From Mycolicibacterium mengxianglii (GTDB taxonomy: Bacteria > Actinomycetota > Actinomycetes > Mycobacteriales > Mycobacteriaceae), in contig NZ_CP065373.1 in assembly GCF_015710575.1 (NCBI RefSeq), forward strand, positions 1,922,001 through 1,986,000: DNA of 64,000 bases. The letters run 5' to 3'. How positions within the stretch are numbered: position 1 is the stretch's first letter; each line of letters begins with the position of its first letter. Positions 1 through 13,156 of this stretch are shown here, piece by piece. The notes beneath the pieces were generated by a model that did no database searches, had not been told where the DNA came from, and saw nothing but the letters and a program-made list of their open reading frames with translations. The position numbers and the translations under genes are program-made.

Positions 1-1310
1 AACGCCACTGCCCAGCGGTAGGCGACGAAGTAGACGATCGGAGGCAGGATCACCATGGCGATACGTGCGATCCACGTCGTTGCATTCAGCGAGATGTGGA
101 ACTTCAGCGCGATGATGTCGTTCATGCAGGCGAACGTCAGCAGGATGTAGAACGCCACCGCCATGGAGCCGATCGCGGTGCGCACCGGGGCGTCACGAGG
201 GCGCTGCAGCAGGTTGTGATGTGCGTGGTCACCGGTGAACCGCTTCTCCATGAACGGATAGGCGATCAGCAGAGTGAACACCAAGCCCATCAAAACCGCG
301 ATCCACACCGGCTGCGGAATGGTGTAGTTGCCGATGTAGAACTCCCAGGCCGGCCAGATCCGGATCAGGCCGTCGGTCCACATCATGTAGAAGTCAGGCT
401 GCGAACCGGCGGAGATCTGAGATGGCTTGTAGGGACCGAGATCCCAGATCGGGTTGATCTGCAGTAGACCGCCCATCAGACCGAGAATGCCGACGGTCAT
501 CGCGAAGAATGCGCCTGACTTGACGGCGAACACCGGCATGACGCGCACGCCGACGACGTTCTTCTCGCTGCGGCCGGGGCCGGGGAACTGCGTGTGCTTC
601 TGGAACCACACCAGCGCCAGGTGCGCGCCGATCAGGGCCAGCATGATGCCCGGGATCAGCAGGATGTGGAGCGCATACAGGCGCGGGATGATGATCGTGC
701 CCGGGAAGTCGCCGCCGAACAGCGCCCAGTGCATCCAGGTACCGACGACCGGGATGCCCATGGAGATTCCGGAGAACGCGGCGCGCAGGCCGGTGCCGGA
801 CAGCAGGTCGTCGGGCAGCGAGTATCCGAAGAAGCCCTCGAACATGGCCAGGATCAGCAGCAGCGAGCCGATCACCCAGTTGGCCTCACGCGGCCGCCGG
901 AACGCGCCGGTGAAGAAGATGCGGGCCAGGTGCACCATGATCGACGCCGCGAACAGCAACGCCGCCCAGTGGTGGACCTGACGGACGAACAGGCCGCCGC
1001 GGACCTCGAACGAGATGTCGAGCGCCGATTCGTAGGCCTTCGACATCTCCACACCGCGCAGCGGCGTGTAGACGCCGTTGTAGGTGACCTCGGCCATCGA
1101 TGGATCGAAGAACAGGGTCAGCCAGATACCGGTGAGCAGCAGGATGAGGAAGCTGTACAGGGCGATCTCGCCCAGCAGGAATGACCAGTGGGTGGGGAAG
1201 ACCTTGTTCAGCTGCCGACGTACCGCCGCGGACGGGTGGTACCGAGAGTCCATCGCATCGCCCTGTGCCGCCAACCGGGAGGCCAGTTTCGAACCACTCT
1301 CTGCACTCAT
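1..1310 (-). CDS. qcrB: Cytochrome bc1 complex cytochrome b subunit (partial, 3' end outside window)
   Basis: Cytochrome b of the menaquinol:cytochrome c reductase, which oxidises menaquinol in the membrane and passes electrons to the Rieske protein and cytochrome c. About 436 residues are visible from the ATG, against roughly 550 in the M. tuberculosis protein, so the C-terminus lies beyond the window. Visible features are several hydrophobic helices, histidines in helices suited to bind haem b (HHWAALLF and MVHLARIF, about residues 93-112), and a PDFY motif near residue 290, the mycobacterial form of the PEWY quinol-site loop. The start overlaps the qcrA stop by ATGA, so it is co-translated with qcrA. 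By family knowledge this is the target of Q203-type inhibitors. Confidence 0.97.
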   Translation of the reverse strand, partial: MSAESGSKLASRLAAQGDAMDSRYHPSAAVRRQLNKVFPTHWSFLLGEIALYSFLILLLTGIWLTLFFDPSMAEVTYNGVYTPLRGVEMSKAYESALDISFEVRGGLFVRQVHHWAALLFAASIMVHLARIFFTGAFRRPREANWVIGSLLLILAMFEGFFGYSLPDDLLSGTGLRAAFSGISMGIPVVGTWMHWALFGGDFPGTIIIPRLYALHILLIPGIMLALIGAHLALVWFQKHTQFPGPGRSEKNVVGVRVMPVFAVKSGAFFAMTVGILGLMGGLLQINPIWDLGPYKPSQISAGSQPDFYMMWTDGLIRIWPAWEFYIGNYTIPQPVWIAVLMGLVFTLLIAYPFMEKRFTGDHAHHNLLQRPRDAPVRTAIGSMAVAFYILLTFACMNDIIALKFHISLNATTWIARIAMVILPPIVYFVAYRWAVA

Positions 1311-2505
1311 GATGTCTTCCGTTCCCAGAATGCCGGCCCGACGGGCTCGATGAAGTCGCCGTTGGCGACCAAATACCCGTCCTGGTCAATGGTGATGGGC
1401 AGCTGCGCCAAGGCGCGCGCAGCCGGACCGAATATGGGTTTCGCAAAGTGCAACGCGTCGAACTGCGACTGGTGGCACGGGCACAGGATGCGGTTGGTCT
1501 GCTGTTCGTACAGCGACGCCGGGCAGCCCAGGTGTGAGCAGACCTTCGTGTAGGCGAAGAAGTCGCCGTAGTTGAAGCTCTCCTGGCCCTGGCGCTTCAC
1601 CACCCGGGACATGTCCTCGGGCCGGAGGCGGATCAGCATCACCGGATTACGCACGCCCATCAGAATTTCCGACAACGTGTGGTGCGACTCGACCGTGGTC
1701 CCGTCGCCGTCGGACGCCCGCCACGGGAACACCGTCTCCATGCCGCCGGCATCGAGGTCCTCGGGGCGCATCTTGACGAAGGGGGAGTGGCTGTCACCGG
1801 TGGCGCGGGCCAGGAAGATGGTCTCGCCCTGGAAACGCGGAGTCCACCCGGAGGTCCACAGCACCGCCTTCAAGCCGTCTGCGGTGGGCACGACCGGCTT
1901 CCACGGGTTCTTGATCAGGCCGCCGATGAAAGCGACCAGCGTGCCCACGCCGAAGGCGCCGAGCCCCAGGCCCAGAGTCACGCCGATCATCTTGCGGCGC
2001 CGGATAGTCGAACCTTCGAGGGCATCGGTCAGGTTCGCAACGACGGTCTTGCGCTGGAGTTCGGGGGAAGCGCCGTCATGGCGGTCCTGGATGCTGATCT
2101 CTTCGGGGATGAACTTCTTCTGGAAGAGCACCGCACCGATGCCGATCGCCAGGATCGACAACCCGAACGTCACGCCGTACATCGGGGTCGCCAGGTTGTA
2201 CCAAATGCTGTCGGGCTCGTACTCCCACGGCCAGAACAGGAAAACCAACAGCAGTGCCAGCCCGCTGATGCCGCCGATCAGCAGCCAGTACGCGACCGTG
2301 CGTTCGGCACGCTTCTCGGCCTTGGTGCCCTCGATGGGCCAGCGGGGTTCCTTGAAGACGGTGTCGACACCATCGAGCTTGCCGCCCAGGGCGAGCAGCT
2401 CCTCGCGCGACATCCGGGCCAACTGCGCGTCGGTCGGCTGTTCCGCCTCCGCGGTCTGACCGGGGCTGTCAGTGCCCTTCGTCGTCTCGGTGTTGAAGCC
2501 GTCGC

Positions 2506-2509
<4 letters not shown>
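1307..2509 (-). CDS. qcrA: Cytochrome bc1 complex Rieske iron-sulfur subunit
   Basis: Rieske [2Fe-2S] protein of the bcc complex, 400 residues. Three hydrophobic helices (about 73-93, 108-130 and 174-200) anchor it; the three-helix anchor is the actinobacterial form, since most Rieske proteins have one. The C-terminal domain carries the cluster-binding boxes CSHLGC (324-329) and CPCH (343-346), giving two Cys and two His ligands. The ATG chosen overlaps the qcrC stop as ATGA, and the qcrA stop overlaps the qcrB start in the same way. An upstream in-frame start would add 19 residues inside qcrC and is less likely. It works with QcrB, QcrC and the aa3 oxidase. Confidence 0.97.
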
Positions 2510-5191
<2,682 letters not shown>

Positions 5192-5208
<17 letters not shown>

Positions 5209-7003
5209 CGCTGCTGTCCCGTCGCGCCGGCCTGAGCAGCTCGTCGTAACCCACTCGTGAGGGTGTCGCCTGCTCGGCCGCAAGCCGGGCCGAGCGGGCG
5301 CCGGCTGCCCACGCCGCCCAGTGTCCGGCGGCGTGTACCGGGCTGGCCCACCCATCGGTGGTCCGCACGATCCGGGTGCCCGGCGAAGCCAGCCAGCGCG
5401 CCAGCAGCGCCGTCTCCTCGACCAGCGCCCCGCCCAGCGGTGCCTCGTCGCGCAGGACGGTCTGGGCACCGGCGCACACCGCCTCGACCACCGGCATCGG
5501 CGGGACGCCGCGGGGTGCGGTGGCGGCCCCGGCGAGTTGGCCGTGCCGGATGACGGCCAGGTGCCATCCACCTGCGCCGTCGCGTTGGGCAGCCACGAGT
5601 TCGGCGATCTCGGCCAGCGCGTGCAGCCGCTGGCCACGCCACAACACCTCGATCGCCGTGGCCGTGTGATCACGCAGTCGGGCCGCACTCTCGTAGTGCC
5701 CGCGCTCGGCGAGTGCGCCGATCTGGGCTACTGCGGCGCGGAACGCTTCGTTGTGTTCGCCCTGGATGAGCCCGCCGGCCCGCAGCACCGTCGCCGTGTA
5801 GTCGGCGGCGGAGATCCCGCGCTCGGCCGGACAGGGGGACACCTCGCGCTCGGGGCAGGCCGGGCCGTGGCAGCCTCCGCGACCCAGCCGGGTGGTGCAG
5901 GTGCGGATCCCGGTGAAGCGCGCGAGCAGCGCGGCGGTGTCGGCGGCGTCGCTGCGGGCGCGGAATGGCCCGATGGCGCTGCGACGGCCCGGTTTGCGCA
6001 CCACCGTCCATCGGGGGAACGGTTCGTCCGAGAGTGCCAACCACCACCACCGGTGCGGGAATTTCGACCTGCGGTTGTAGGGCGGTGCGTGGGCGGCGAG
6101 CAGGCGCAGTTCACGAACACCGGCTTCGAGTCCATGCGCGCACTCGACGTGGTCGATGGACTCCGCCAGCGTGACCATCTCTTTGATCCGGGTGCGCGGA
6201 TCCGCGCCGTTGAAGTACTGGTTGACGCGACGGTGCAGGTCCACAGCGGTGCCGACGTAGAGCACCTCGGCGGCAGGCCCACGGAACAGGTACACGCCGG
6301 GGGCGTGCGGCACACCGGTGGCGAGAACCCGCTTGCGACGCTGGGTCGGGGTGACATTGGGCAGATACGTGCGCAGCTGTGAATAGGTATGGACGCCCTG
6401 GTTTCCGATGCGTGCCATCAGTCCGTGCAGGACATCGACGGTGGCGCGGGCGTCGTCGAGCGCGCGGTGCGTCGGTTGGGTGCCGGACCGGAACACCAGG
6501 GCCAACTCGGAGAGCCGGACGCTGGGTGCTTCCTCCTTGGTCAGCACCCGCCGGGCCAGCCGGACGGTGCACAGCACCGGAGGCTTCGGCCAGGTCAGAT
6601 CGCACTGGGCCGCGGCCGCCTTCAGGAAGCCGATGTCGAAACCCGCATTGTGGGCCACCAGCACCGCCCCGCGGCAGAACTCCAGGAACATCGGCAACAC
6701 CGCAGAGATGGGTGGCGCGTCGCACACCATTGCCGTCGTGATGCCGGTCAGCTGCACGATCTGCGGCGGGATCGCGCGTCCTGGATCGACGAGTGTGGCA
6801 AATTCTCCGAGCACCGCACCGCCGCGCACTTTGACCGCGCCGATCTCGGTGATGGCATCGCACTGGTCGCCCGCCTGGCGCGCCGTGGCGCGGCCACCGG
6901 TGGTTTCGAGGTCCACCACCACGAATGTGGTTTCCCGCAACGACAGGTCGGCGGAGGAGTCGATATCGGCGAACCTCAATTGTCCGCTGGGGCCGCCGTT
7001 CAC
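5192..7003 (-). CDS. DEDDh exonuclease fused to a GIY-YIG (UvrC/Cho-like) nuclease domain
   Basis: Two nuclease modules in one 603-residue protein, the mycobacterial Rv2191 type. The N-terminal DnaQ-like 3'-5' exonuclease has its acidic residues at D31 and E33 (VDLETTG), D123 (HNAGFDIGF) and the H179/D184 pair (THRALDDA). A GIY-YIG domain follows at about 236-300 (GVYLFRG, VLYVGTA), and the remainder resembles the Cho half of UvrC. A role in nucleotide excision repair or gap trimming is inferred from the domains. The UvrB-binding and C-terminal HhH parts of true UvrC are not evident. Start is a GTG; a TAGCGT hexamer lies 8 nt upstream of it. Confidence 0.9.
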
Positions 7004-7150
7004 AGCTGCCGACGCTAGGAGGTGCCACCGACATCCGGTGGTAACCCGGCCCGAAAGGTCGCGGGGCGTGTCTGCGGAACCCGAACTTGTCGGGGGTGCC
7101 GTTTAGCGTGTCGAGCACCAGGACGGGACGACGATTGAAAGGGCCGAACC

Positions 7151-7384
7151 ATGGGATATGCCGGACGTCCACCGAATGACGACGAGACGGTGGTCATCGA
7201 CTGTGATGACTGTGCGGTGCGCGGTCCCGGGTGCCGCGATTGTGTGGTGAGCGTCTTGCTCGGCGTGCCGGACAGTTTGCTGGCTGATGAGCGAGCAGCG
7301 CTGGAGGTGCTCGCCGAGGCTGGAATGGCACCGCGGCTGCGGTTGGTGCCGATCCATCGCACCCCGAGGCCGGGGGTGGCCTGA
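7151..7384 (+). CDS. Small Cys-rich conserved protein, unknown function
   Basis: A 77-residue protein whose N-terminal half holds two CxxC pairs, CDDC (about 18-21) and CRDC (about 28-31), separated by a short Gly-rich turn. This arrangement would suit a single zinc or an iron-sulfur site. An acidic and hydrophobic helix-forming segment and a basic tail follow. The ATG has a purine-rich AAAGGG about 8 nt upstream. It sits between the divergent nuclease gene and ripC. I recognise it only as a small actinobacterial protein found beside ripC-type genes; no function is assigned. Confidence 0.75.
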   Translation: MGYAGRPPNDDETVVIDCDDCAVRGPGCRDCVVSVLLGVPDSLLADERAALEVLAEAGMAPRLRLVPIHRTPRPGVA

Positions 7385-7439
7385 GGCGCTTCGCGACGTG
7401 AGACAATCGCCAGGGCAGCTGTTAAATTTGCGTCTTCTG

Positions 7440-7469
7440 TTGGACAACGCCGATGCTGTTTCGTAACCT
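7440..7469 (+). promoter_or_regulatory. Probable SigA-type promoter of ripC
   Basis: TTGGAC and TAACCT are separated by 18 nt, a fair match to the mycobacterial housekeeping consensus, about 70 nt before the ripC start. Inferred from sequence only. Confidence 0.4.
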
Positions 7470-7540
7470 ATCTGAGACCTAAGGCGGTTCGACGGCGACG
7501 CAGCAGCGGTACGTCGAAGGCGATTTAAGGACACCAAATC

Positions 7541-8710
7541 TTGAGGTTTGTCGGCTCACAGTGGTTCACGCGTGTAGGCGAGCGCCCCCGCAAGAGCGTG
7601 GCCTGCGCGATAGCCGGTCTGACTGTGCTGTCGGGTGTGCTCGCTTCGAGTGTGCAAGCCGATCCCGCAGAGGATGCGCTGGCAAAGTTGAACGCCCTGT
7701 CGCGACAGGCCGAGCAAACCACCGAAGCCGTGCACAGCGCGCAACTCGATCTCGCCAACAAGCTGCAGGTCCAAGAGGCTGCCGAAAAGAAGCACGCAGA
7801 TGATCTGGCTGCCGCCGATGCGGCCAAGTCCGAGCTGGCCACCTTCCAAACCGGCGTGAACGAGTTTGCGGCGGCCATGTACATGGGTGGCCGTACCGAC
7901 GGTATGACCGCGATCCTCACTGCCGAGTCGCCGCAGGGCCTCATCGACCGGTTGGCGGTACAGCGGGTGATCGCCGGTGAGCTGTCCGATCAGATGGCCA
8001 ACTATCGACGGGTCAGCGCCCAGGCCGCAGCGGCCGAGGTCGCGTCCGCCCAGTCGGCTGCCGACGCCAAGACCGCCGCCGAGCAGGCCGCCGCCGTCCG
8101 CGCCGAACTCCAGGCCAAGCAGAGCGACCTGCAGCTCAAGATCGCCGTCGTGAAGTCCCAGTACGACTCACTGACCGAGGCCCAGCGGGTCGCCTTGGCC
8201 GCGCCCAGTCCGGTTCCGCCGCCTGCCGGCGCGCTGCCTCCGCCGCCCGGACCGGAGGTGCTGGCCGCGCCGCCGGCGCCGGGACTACCCGCACCCGTTG
8301 GCATCCCGCCCGGTGACGTGGCCCCGCCGAATGCCGTGGTCCCGATGCCGGGCCAGGGCAGCCCGGTGGGCTCCACCGTTGTGCAGGCTGCGCTGACCAA
8401 GGTCGGTTCGCCCTACTCCTGGGGTGGCTCCGGACCTGGCCAGTTCGACTGCTCAGGCCTGGTGATGTGGTCCTTCCAGCAGGCCGGGGTATCGCTGCCG
8501 CACTCGAGCCAGGCGCTGGCCGCAGGTGGTCAGCCGGTATCGCGGGATCAGCTGCAGCCCGGAGACGTCATCAACTTCTATTCGGACGCTTCACACACCG
8601 GCATCTACGTCGGTGACGGCATGGTGGTGCACGCGTCGACCTACGGCGTGCCGGTCAAGGTGGTGCCGCTTGACGGCGCCGGACCGTTCTACAACGCCCG
8701 CCGCTACTGA
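7541..8710 (+). CDS. ripC: NlpC/P60 peptidoglycan endopeptidase, RipC type
   Basis: Secreted D,L-endopeptidase that cuts peptidoglycan stem peptides during growth and division. It is 389 residues from a TTG. A signal peptide (about 1-40, cleavage likely after VQA) is followed by a long Ala-rich coiled-coil region (about 42-215), a Pro-rich linker (220-275) and the NlpC/P60 domain with catalytic C304 (DCSGLV), H352 (SHTG) and H364. Order, length and linker match Rv2190c. By family knowledge the coiled coil is the part through which FtsEX activates RipC. The next gene begins close downstream, so the two may share a transcript. Confidence 0.94.
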   Translation: MRFVGSQWFTRVGERPRKSVACAIAGLTVLSGVLASSVQADPAEDALAKLNALSRQAEQTTEAVHSAQLDLANKLQVQEAAEKKHADDLAAADAAKSELATFQTGVNEFAAAMYMGGRTDGMTAILTAESPQGLIDRLAVQRVIAGELSDQMANYRRVSAQAAAAEVASAQSAADAKTAAEQAAAVRAELQAKQSDLQLKIAVVKSQYDSLTEAQRVALAAPSPVPPPAGALPPPPGPEVLAAPPAPGLPAPVGIPPGDVAPPNAVVPMPGQGSPVGSTVVQAALTKVGSPYSWGGSGPGQFDCSGLVMWSFQQAGVSLPHSSQALAAGGQPVSRDQLQPGDVINFYSDASHTGIYVGDGMVVHASTYGVPVKVVPLDGAGPFYNARRY

Positions 8711-8750
8711 GGCTGACCGTCGCCACCGGCCACGCTGGCCGGCGGCGACG

Positions 8751-9593
8751 TTGGCGACGGTGTTGCTTGCTCAGCTCCTGATCGCCGCCGCGGTGCTACA
8801 GACGCCCAACTCGCCCCATCGATCGTCATCCAGCTCGCCGACGCCATCCATCTCTACGGTCGTGGGCGCTCCGCCGGGCTCCGGAGGCCAGGCAGAGGTC
8901 ACCTTGGTCAGCCTCGGCGGCGAGGCCACCGACCCGCTGCTGCGCCGCATCGCCACCGACCTCGACGGTGCCGTCGACGCGGTGGAGTCGTTCTGGGGCC
9001 CCGCCTGGCCCCATGAAATCGTGATCGTCGCCGCCGGCACCGATGCCGAGTTCCGCGACCAGGCACCCGGTGTGGCCGACACCGCAGGTGTTGCAGCCGT
9101 GACCGTTGCCGACACGGTGAACCCTTCGTCCTCCGGGCTGCGGATCGTTTTCGCCCCGGGTGCGGTCGCGATGAGCCCCCAGGCACTTCTGGTGGTGCTG
9201 ACCCACGAACTGTTCCACTACGCCGCGCGGTCCTCGACCGCTGCCGATGCCCCGCGCTGGCTGACCGAAGGAGTGGCCGATTACGTTGCCCGGCCGGTGA
9301 ATTCGGACTTCGACGGAGTCCGCCGCGGCCAGGGCGTGCCGACAGCGCTGCCCACCGATGGGGAGTTCTCCGCGCGCGAACCGGAGCTGACCCTCGCCTA
9401 TGACCGCGCATGGCTGTTCGTGCGGTATCTCGCCGATCGCTACGGCCCGGCGGCGCTGCGGTCGTTCTACGCCCGGGCAGCCGGACAGGGGCACGTCGAC
9501 GTCGACACCGCGTTGCGGCAGGTGCTGCGAACCGAGCCGTCGGACGCGCTCACGGGGTGGCAGGAGTGGTTCGTCCGCAACGGGCTAGCGTGA
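8751..9593 (+). CDS. Predicted exported HExxH metalloprotease-like protein (Rv2189c type)
   Basis: About 280 residues. An N-terminal hydrophobic segment is followed by a Ser/Thr/Pro-rich stretch and a globular domain with HELFH (H152, E153, H156) and a downstream E173 in WLTEGVADYVA. That spacing is typical of gluzincin zinc proteases, so a cell-envelope peptidase is a reasonable inference; no substrate is known. The start is uncertain: the TTG used here and a GTG nine bases later are the only close candidates after the ripC stop, and in-frame sequence upstream encodes an Arg-rich stretch that would make a better signal-peptide n-region. It lies between ripC and pimB'. Confidence 0.82.
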   Translation: MATVLLAQLLIAAAVLQTPNSPHRSSSSSPTPSISTVVGAPPGSGGQAEVTLVSLGGEATDPLLRRIATDLDGAVDAVESFWGPAWPHEIVIVAAGTDAEFRDQAPGVADTAGVAAVTVADTVNPSSSGLRIVFAPGAVAMSPQALLVVLTHELFHYAARSSTAADAPRWLTEGVADYVARPVNSDFDGVRRGQGVPTALPTDGEFSAREPELTLAYDRAWLFVRYLADRYGPAALRSFYARAAGQGHVDVDTALRQVLRTEPSDALTGWQEWFVRNGLA

Positions 9594-9599
9594 CACCCG

Positions 9600-10739
9600 A
9601 TGACACGGGTGCTGCTGGTGACCAACGACTTTCCTCCCCGCCGCGGCGGCATCCAGTCCTATCTGGAGCAACTGGTGCTGCGGCTGCCCGACTCCCATGA
9701 GCTGACGGTGTACGCGCCCCAGTGGAAGGGAGCCGAGGCCTACGACCGCGACGCGGCCTTCGACGTGGTGCGCCACCCCGGCACGCTGATGGTGCCCGAA
9801 CCCTCGGTGGATCGCCGGATGCGGCAGTTGATCAAGGCGCGCCAGATCGAGACGGTGTGGTTCGGGGCGGCGGCGCCACTGGCGCTGCTGGCGCCGCGGG
9901 CCCGCGGCGCCGGCGCCGCCCGCGTCATGGCCAGCACCCACGGTCATGAGGTGGGGTGGTCCATGCTGCCGGTGGCGCGTTCGGCGCTGCGGCGCATCGG
10001 CGACGGCACCGACGTGGTGACGTTCGTCAGTCGCTACACCCGGGGCCGGTTCGCCTCGGCGTTCGGCCCCGCGGCCAGCCTCGAGCACCTGCCCTCCGGT
10101 GTGGACACCGAACGGTTCCGGCCGGATCCGGCCGCGCGCGTTGAACTTCGCCGCCGGTACGGCCTCGGCGGGCGGCCCACGGTGGTCTGTGTATCCCGGC
10201 TGGTTCCGCGCAAGGGCCAGGACATGCTGATCCGGGCGCTACCGCGGATCCGCGACCGGGTGCCCGGTGCGGTGCTGGTGATCGTCGGTGGCGGGCCGGA
10301 TCTGGACCGGCTGCGCGGCATCGCCGCCGAATACGGTGTCACCGACGACGTGGTGTTCACCAAGAGCGTGCCCGGGGACGAACTGCCCGGGCACTACGCG
10401 CTCGGTGACGTGTTCGCGATGCCGTGCCGCACCCGCGGCGCCGGCCTGGACGTCGAAGGACTGGGAATCGTCTTCCTCGAGGCATCGGCGACCGGAATCC
10501 CGGTGGTGGCAGGCAATTCCGGGGGAGCGCCGGAGACGGTGCTGGAGGGCCAGACCGGCAATGTGGTCGACGGCCGCAACAGCGATCAGATCGTCGAGAC
10601 CATCAGTGCACTGCTCGAGCACCCAGAACGCGCCGCGACCATGGGGCGACGCGGGCGTGACTGGGTGACTCGGCAATGGCGGTGGGACACCATCGCCGCG
10701 CGGGCCGGCGAACTACTCGAGGTTCCGACCCCCGTCTAG
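9600..10739 (+). CDS. pimB: GDP-mannose-dependent alpha-(1-6)-PIM1 mannosyltransferase
   Basis: GT4-family enzyme (PimB', Rv2188c type) that adds the second mannose to phosphatidylinositol monomannoside on the cytoplasmic face, giving PIM2, the root of lipomannan and lipoarabinomannan. The protein is 379 residues with a GT-B fold: an N-terminal acceptor half starting VTNDFPPRRGGIQ, and a C-terminal nucleotide-sugar half with SRLVPRKGQD and the E-x7-E segment EGLGIVFLEA. The ATG lies 6 nt after the previous stop. The gene ends 1 nt before the convergent fadD15 stop. Confidence 0.95.
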   Translation: MTRVLLVTNDFPPRRGGIQSYLEQLVLRLPDSHELTVYAPQWKGAEAYDRDAAFDVVRHPGTLMVPEPSVDRRMRQLIKARQIETVWFGAAAPLALLAPRARGAGAARVMASTHGHEVGWSMLPVARSALRRIGDGTDVVTFVSRYTRGRFASAFGPAASLEHLPSGVDTERFRPDPAARVELRRRYGLGGRPTVVCVSRLVPRKGQDMLIRALPRIRDRVPGAVLVIVGGGPDLDRLRGIAAEYGVTDDVVFTKSVPGDELPGHYALGDVFAMPCRTRGAGLDVEGLGIVFLEASATGIPVVAGNSGGAPETVLEGQTGNVVDGRNSDQIVETISALLEHPERAATMGRRGRDWVTRQWRWDTIAARAGELLEVPTPV

Positions 10740-10740
10740 C

Positions 10741-12543
10741 TCAGTCCTTCTTGTAGATCGCCTCGATCTCGCCGGCGAACTTCTCGGCCACCACATTGCG
10801 TTTGACCTTCAACGTCGGCGTGAGCTCGCCGGTGTCTTCGGTGAAATCAACGGGCAGGATTCGGAACTTGCGGATCTGCTCGGCATGCGAGACCGCGGTA
10901 TTGGCCTGCTTGACCGCCACATCCACCTCGGAGCGCAGATCGGGGTCTCCGGTCAGATCGCCGACCGAGGCCCCGGAATCCTTGCCGTTGCGCTGTTTCC
11001 AGCCCTCGAACGCCTCCGGGTCGATGGTGATGAGCGCGCCGATGAACGGTTGCCCGTCCCCGACGGCCATTGCCTGGCTGATCAGCGGGTGCGCCCGCAG
11101 CTGGTCCTCGAGCACCGCGGGCGCGACGTTCTTGCCGCCGGCGGTCACGATGATCTCTTTCTTGCGGCCGACGATCTTGAGGAAACCGTCGTCGTCGACC
11201 GCACCCAGGTCACCGGTGTGGAACCAGCCGTCGCTGATGGCGTCCGCGGTGGCCTGCTCGTTGTGCCAGTACCCGGAGAACACCACGCCGCCGCGCACCA
11301 TCAGCTCGCCGTCTTCGGCGATGCGCAGGCTGTTGCCGGGGATCAGCTTGCCGACGGTACCGACCTTCAGGGCGCCGATCTGGTTCACCGTGATGGCGGC
11401 GCTGGTCTCGGTCAGGCCGTAGCCCTCATAGATGGTCAGGCCGACGCCGCGGTAGAAGTGACACAGCCGCGCGCCCAGCGGCGCACCGCCGGAGATCGAC
11501 GCGTGGCAGTCGCCGCCGAGCGCCGCACGCAGCTTCCCGTAGACCAGCCGGTCGAACAGCGCGTGCCGCAGGCGTAGTAGCAGTCCGGGGCCTTTGCCCT
11601 CCTGTGCTTGGCTCCATTCGATGGCCGTCTGCGCGGCGATGGCGAAGATCTTGCCCTTGCCGTCGTTGGCCGCGTTCTGCTCCGCGGTGTTGTAGACCTT
11701 TTCGAACACCCGCGGCACCGACACCACGATCGTCGGTTTGAACACCGACAGCATCGGCACCAGGTTCTTGATGTCGCTGGTGAAGCCGACGGTCACCTTG
11801 GTGTGGAAGGCGGCCAGGGCGATGGCACGGGCCAGCACGTGAGCCAGCGGCAGGAACACCAGGAGCCGCTGACCCTTGTTCAACAGCGTCGGCACGGCCG
11901 CCTTGGCGCCGCGGATCTCGTGTAGCAGGTTGGAGTGGGTCAGCTGGCAGCCCTTCGGGCGGCCGGTCGTTCCCGAGGTGTAGATCAGGGTGGCCGGGTC
12001 ATCGGAGCGCAGAGCGGCCATCCGGGCCGTCACCTCGGCGGGGTCGACCCCGGCCCCGGCCTCGGTGAGGGTGTCGAGCGCCTTGGGCCCGCTCCCGTCG
12101 ATGGTCAGTACCTCACGCAGGTCGGGCAGGTCATCGGCGAGTTCGGCGGCCAGCGCGGTGTGTACGTCGGATTCGGCGAACAGCAGCACCGCTCCGGAGT
12201 CGGTGAGCACCCAGCGGACCTGCTCCGCCGAGGACGTCTCATAGATCGGCACCGTCAGGGCGCCGACACTCAGGATCGCCAGATCCAGGATCGCCCACTC
12301 GTACCGAGTGGGCGAGAAGATCGCTACCCGGTCACCTGGAGCCACGCCACGGGCGATCAGACCCTGCGCGGCCGAGCGGATCTGGGCTGCGGCGGCGGCG
12401 CAGGTGACGTCGGTCCATACACCGTCGACCAGACGCTGGTAGATGACGCAATCGGGGTCTTCCCGCTCGTGTTCGAACACAGCGGCAGCCACGTTGTCGT
12501 GCTCGCCGACTGAAAATGATGCGGGAACACTCAACTCACGCAA
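10741..12543 (-). CDS. fadD15: Long-chain fatty acyl-CoA synthetase
   Basis: AMP-forming ligase that activates long-chain fatty acids to acyl-CoA. The protein is 600 residues, the same length as M. tuberculosis FadD15. The phosphate-binding loop [12 protein letters not shown], the GYGLTETS adenine motif, the GDLG segment and the C-terminal [14 protein letters not shown] hinge with the catalytic Lys region are all intact. The start is a TTG with GGAAAGG about 8 nt upstream, chosen because it yields the family N-terminus RELSVPASF. It is divergent from the START-like gene that follows. Confidence 0.94.
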   Translation of the reverse strand: MRELSVPASFSVGEHDNVAAAVFEHEREDPDCVIYQRLVDGVWTDVTCAAAAAQIRSAAQGLIARGVAPGDRVAIFSPTRYEWAILDLAILSVGALTVPIYETSSAEQVRWVLTDSGAVLLFAESDVHTALAAELADDLPDLREVLTIDGSGPKALDTLTEAGAGVDPAEVTARMAALRSDDPATLIYTSGTTGRPKGCQLTHSNLLHEIRGAKAAVPTLLNKGQRLLVFLPLAHVLARAIALAAFHTKVTVGFTSDIKNLVPMLSVFKPTIVVSVPRVFEKVYNTAEQNAANDGKGKIFAIAAQTAIEWSQAQEGKGPGLLLRLRHALFDRLVYGKLRAALGGDCHASISGGAPLGARLCHFYRGVGLTIYEGYGLTETSAAITVNQIGALKVGTVGKLIPGNSLRIAEDGELMVRGGVVFSGYWHNEQATADAISDGWFHTGDLGAVDDDGFLKIVGRKKEIIVTAGGKNVAPAVLEDQLRAHPLISQAMAVGDGQPFIGALITIDPEAFEGWKQRNGKDSGASVGDLTGDPDLRSEVDVAVKQANTAVSHAEQIRKFRILPVDFTEDTGELTPTLKVKRNVVAEKFAGEIEAIYKKD

Positions 12544-12645
12544 TGGTCGGACCTTTCCCGTCGCCGATAACTGGTAAGAGCCTAGTCCCAGGGTGCACCT
12601 CGGGCCCGGGCCGACGTCGGCCGGGCGATATGTGAAGCTAGGGCG

Positions 12646-13038
12646 ATGAACAGCATTCAGGTAGCTGACGAGACTTTCGTGGCTGCCGATGGCGCGACCG
12701 TGGGGTCGGCGATCGCCGACCCGGCGCGGTGGCGACAGTGGTGGCCCGACCTGGTGCTCCAGGTCGTGGAGGACCGTCAGGACAAGGGCCTGCGGTGGAC
12801 GGTGGCAGGGCCGGTGACCGGCACCATGGAGGTCTGGCTGCAGCCGGTGCTCGACGGGGTGAAGCTGCATTACTTCCTGCACGCGGAGCCGGCGGGTCTG
12901 GCGGCCTGGCAGCTCGCCAAGCTCAATCTGCCCAAGCTGATTCACCAACGCAGGGTGGCGGGTAAGCGGATGGCGTTTGAGGTCAAAGCGGAAGTGGAAC
13001 GGGACCGGCCGGTCGGGGTGGGACCGCAGCACCGGTAG
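12646..13038 (+). CDS. SRPBCC/START-like protein (Rv2186c type)
   Basis: A 130-residue soluble protein with the layout of the polyketide cyclase/START-like fold: an N-terminal strand, a short helix containing [13 protein letters not shown], then a run of beta strands and a long C-terminal helix with basic residues. The fold encloses a hydrophobic ligand cavity, so lipid or polyketide binding is inferred. It is first in a plus-strand run with a second START-like protein, an ArsA-like ATPase and an acyltransferase. GAAGCT, a partial -10 match, lies 6 nt before the ATG. Confidence 0.85.
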   Translation: MNSIQVADETFVAADGATVGSAIADPARWRQWWPDLVLQVVEDRQDKGLRWTVAGPVTGTMEVWLQPVLDGVKLHYFLHAEPAGLAAWQLAKLNLPKLIHQRRVAGKRMAFEVKAEVERDRPVGVGPQHR

Positions 13039-13156
13039 GCACGCCCGAATCGCGGGTATGGCTTTCCGCGCACAAGGTAGCGTTTCAGCCAGAACAGGAC
13101 GGCTACCCGAGCGTGGTGCTTACGTGGGTTCGGGTCGATGAGTAGGACGGCGATCA

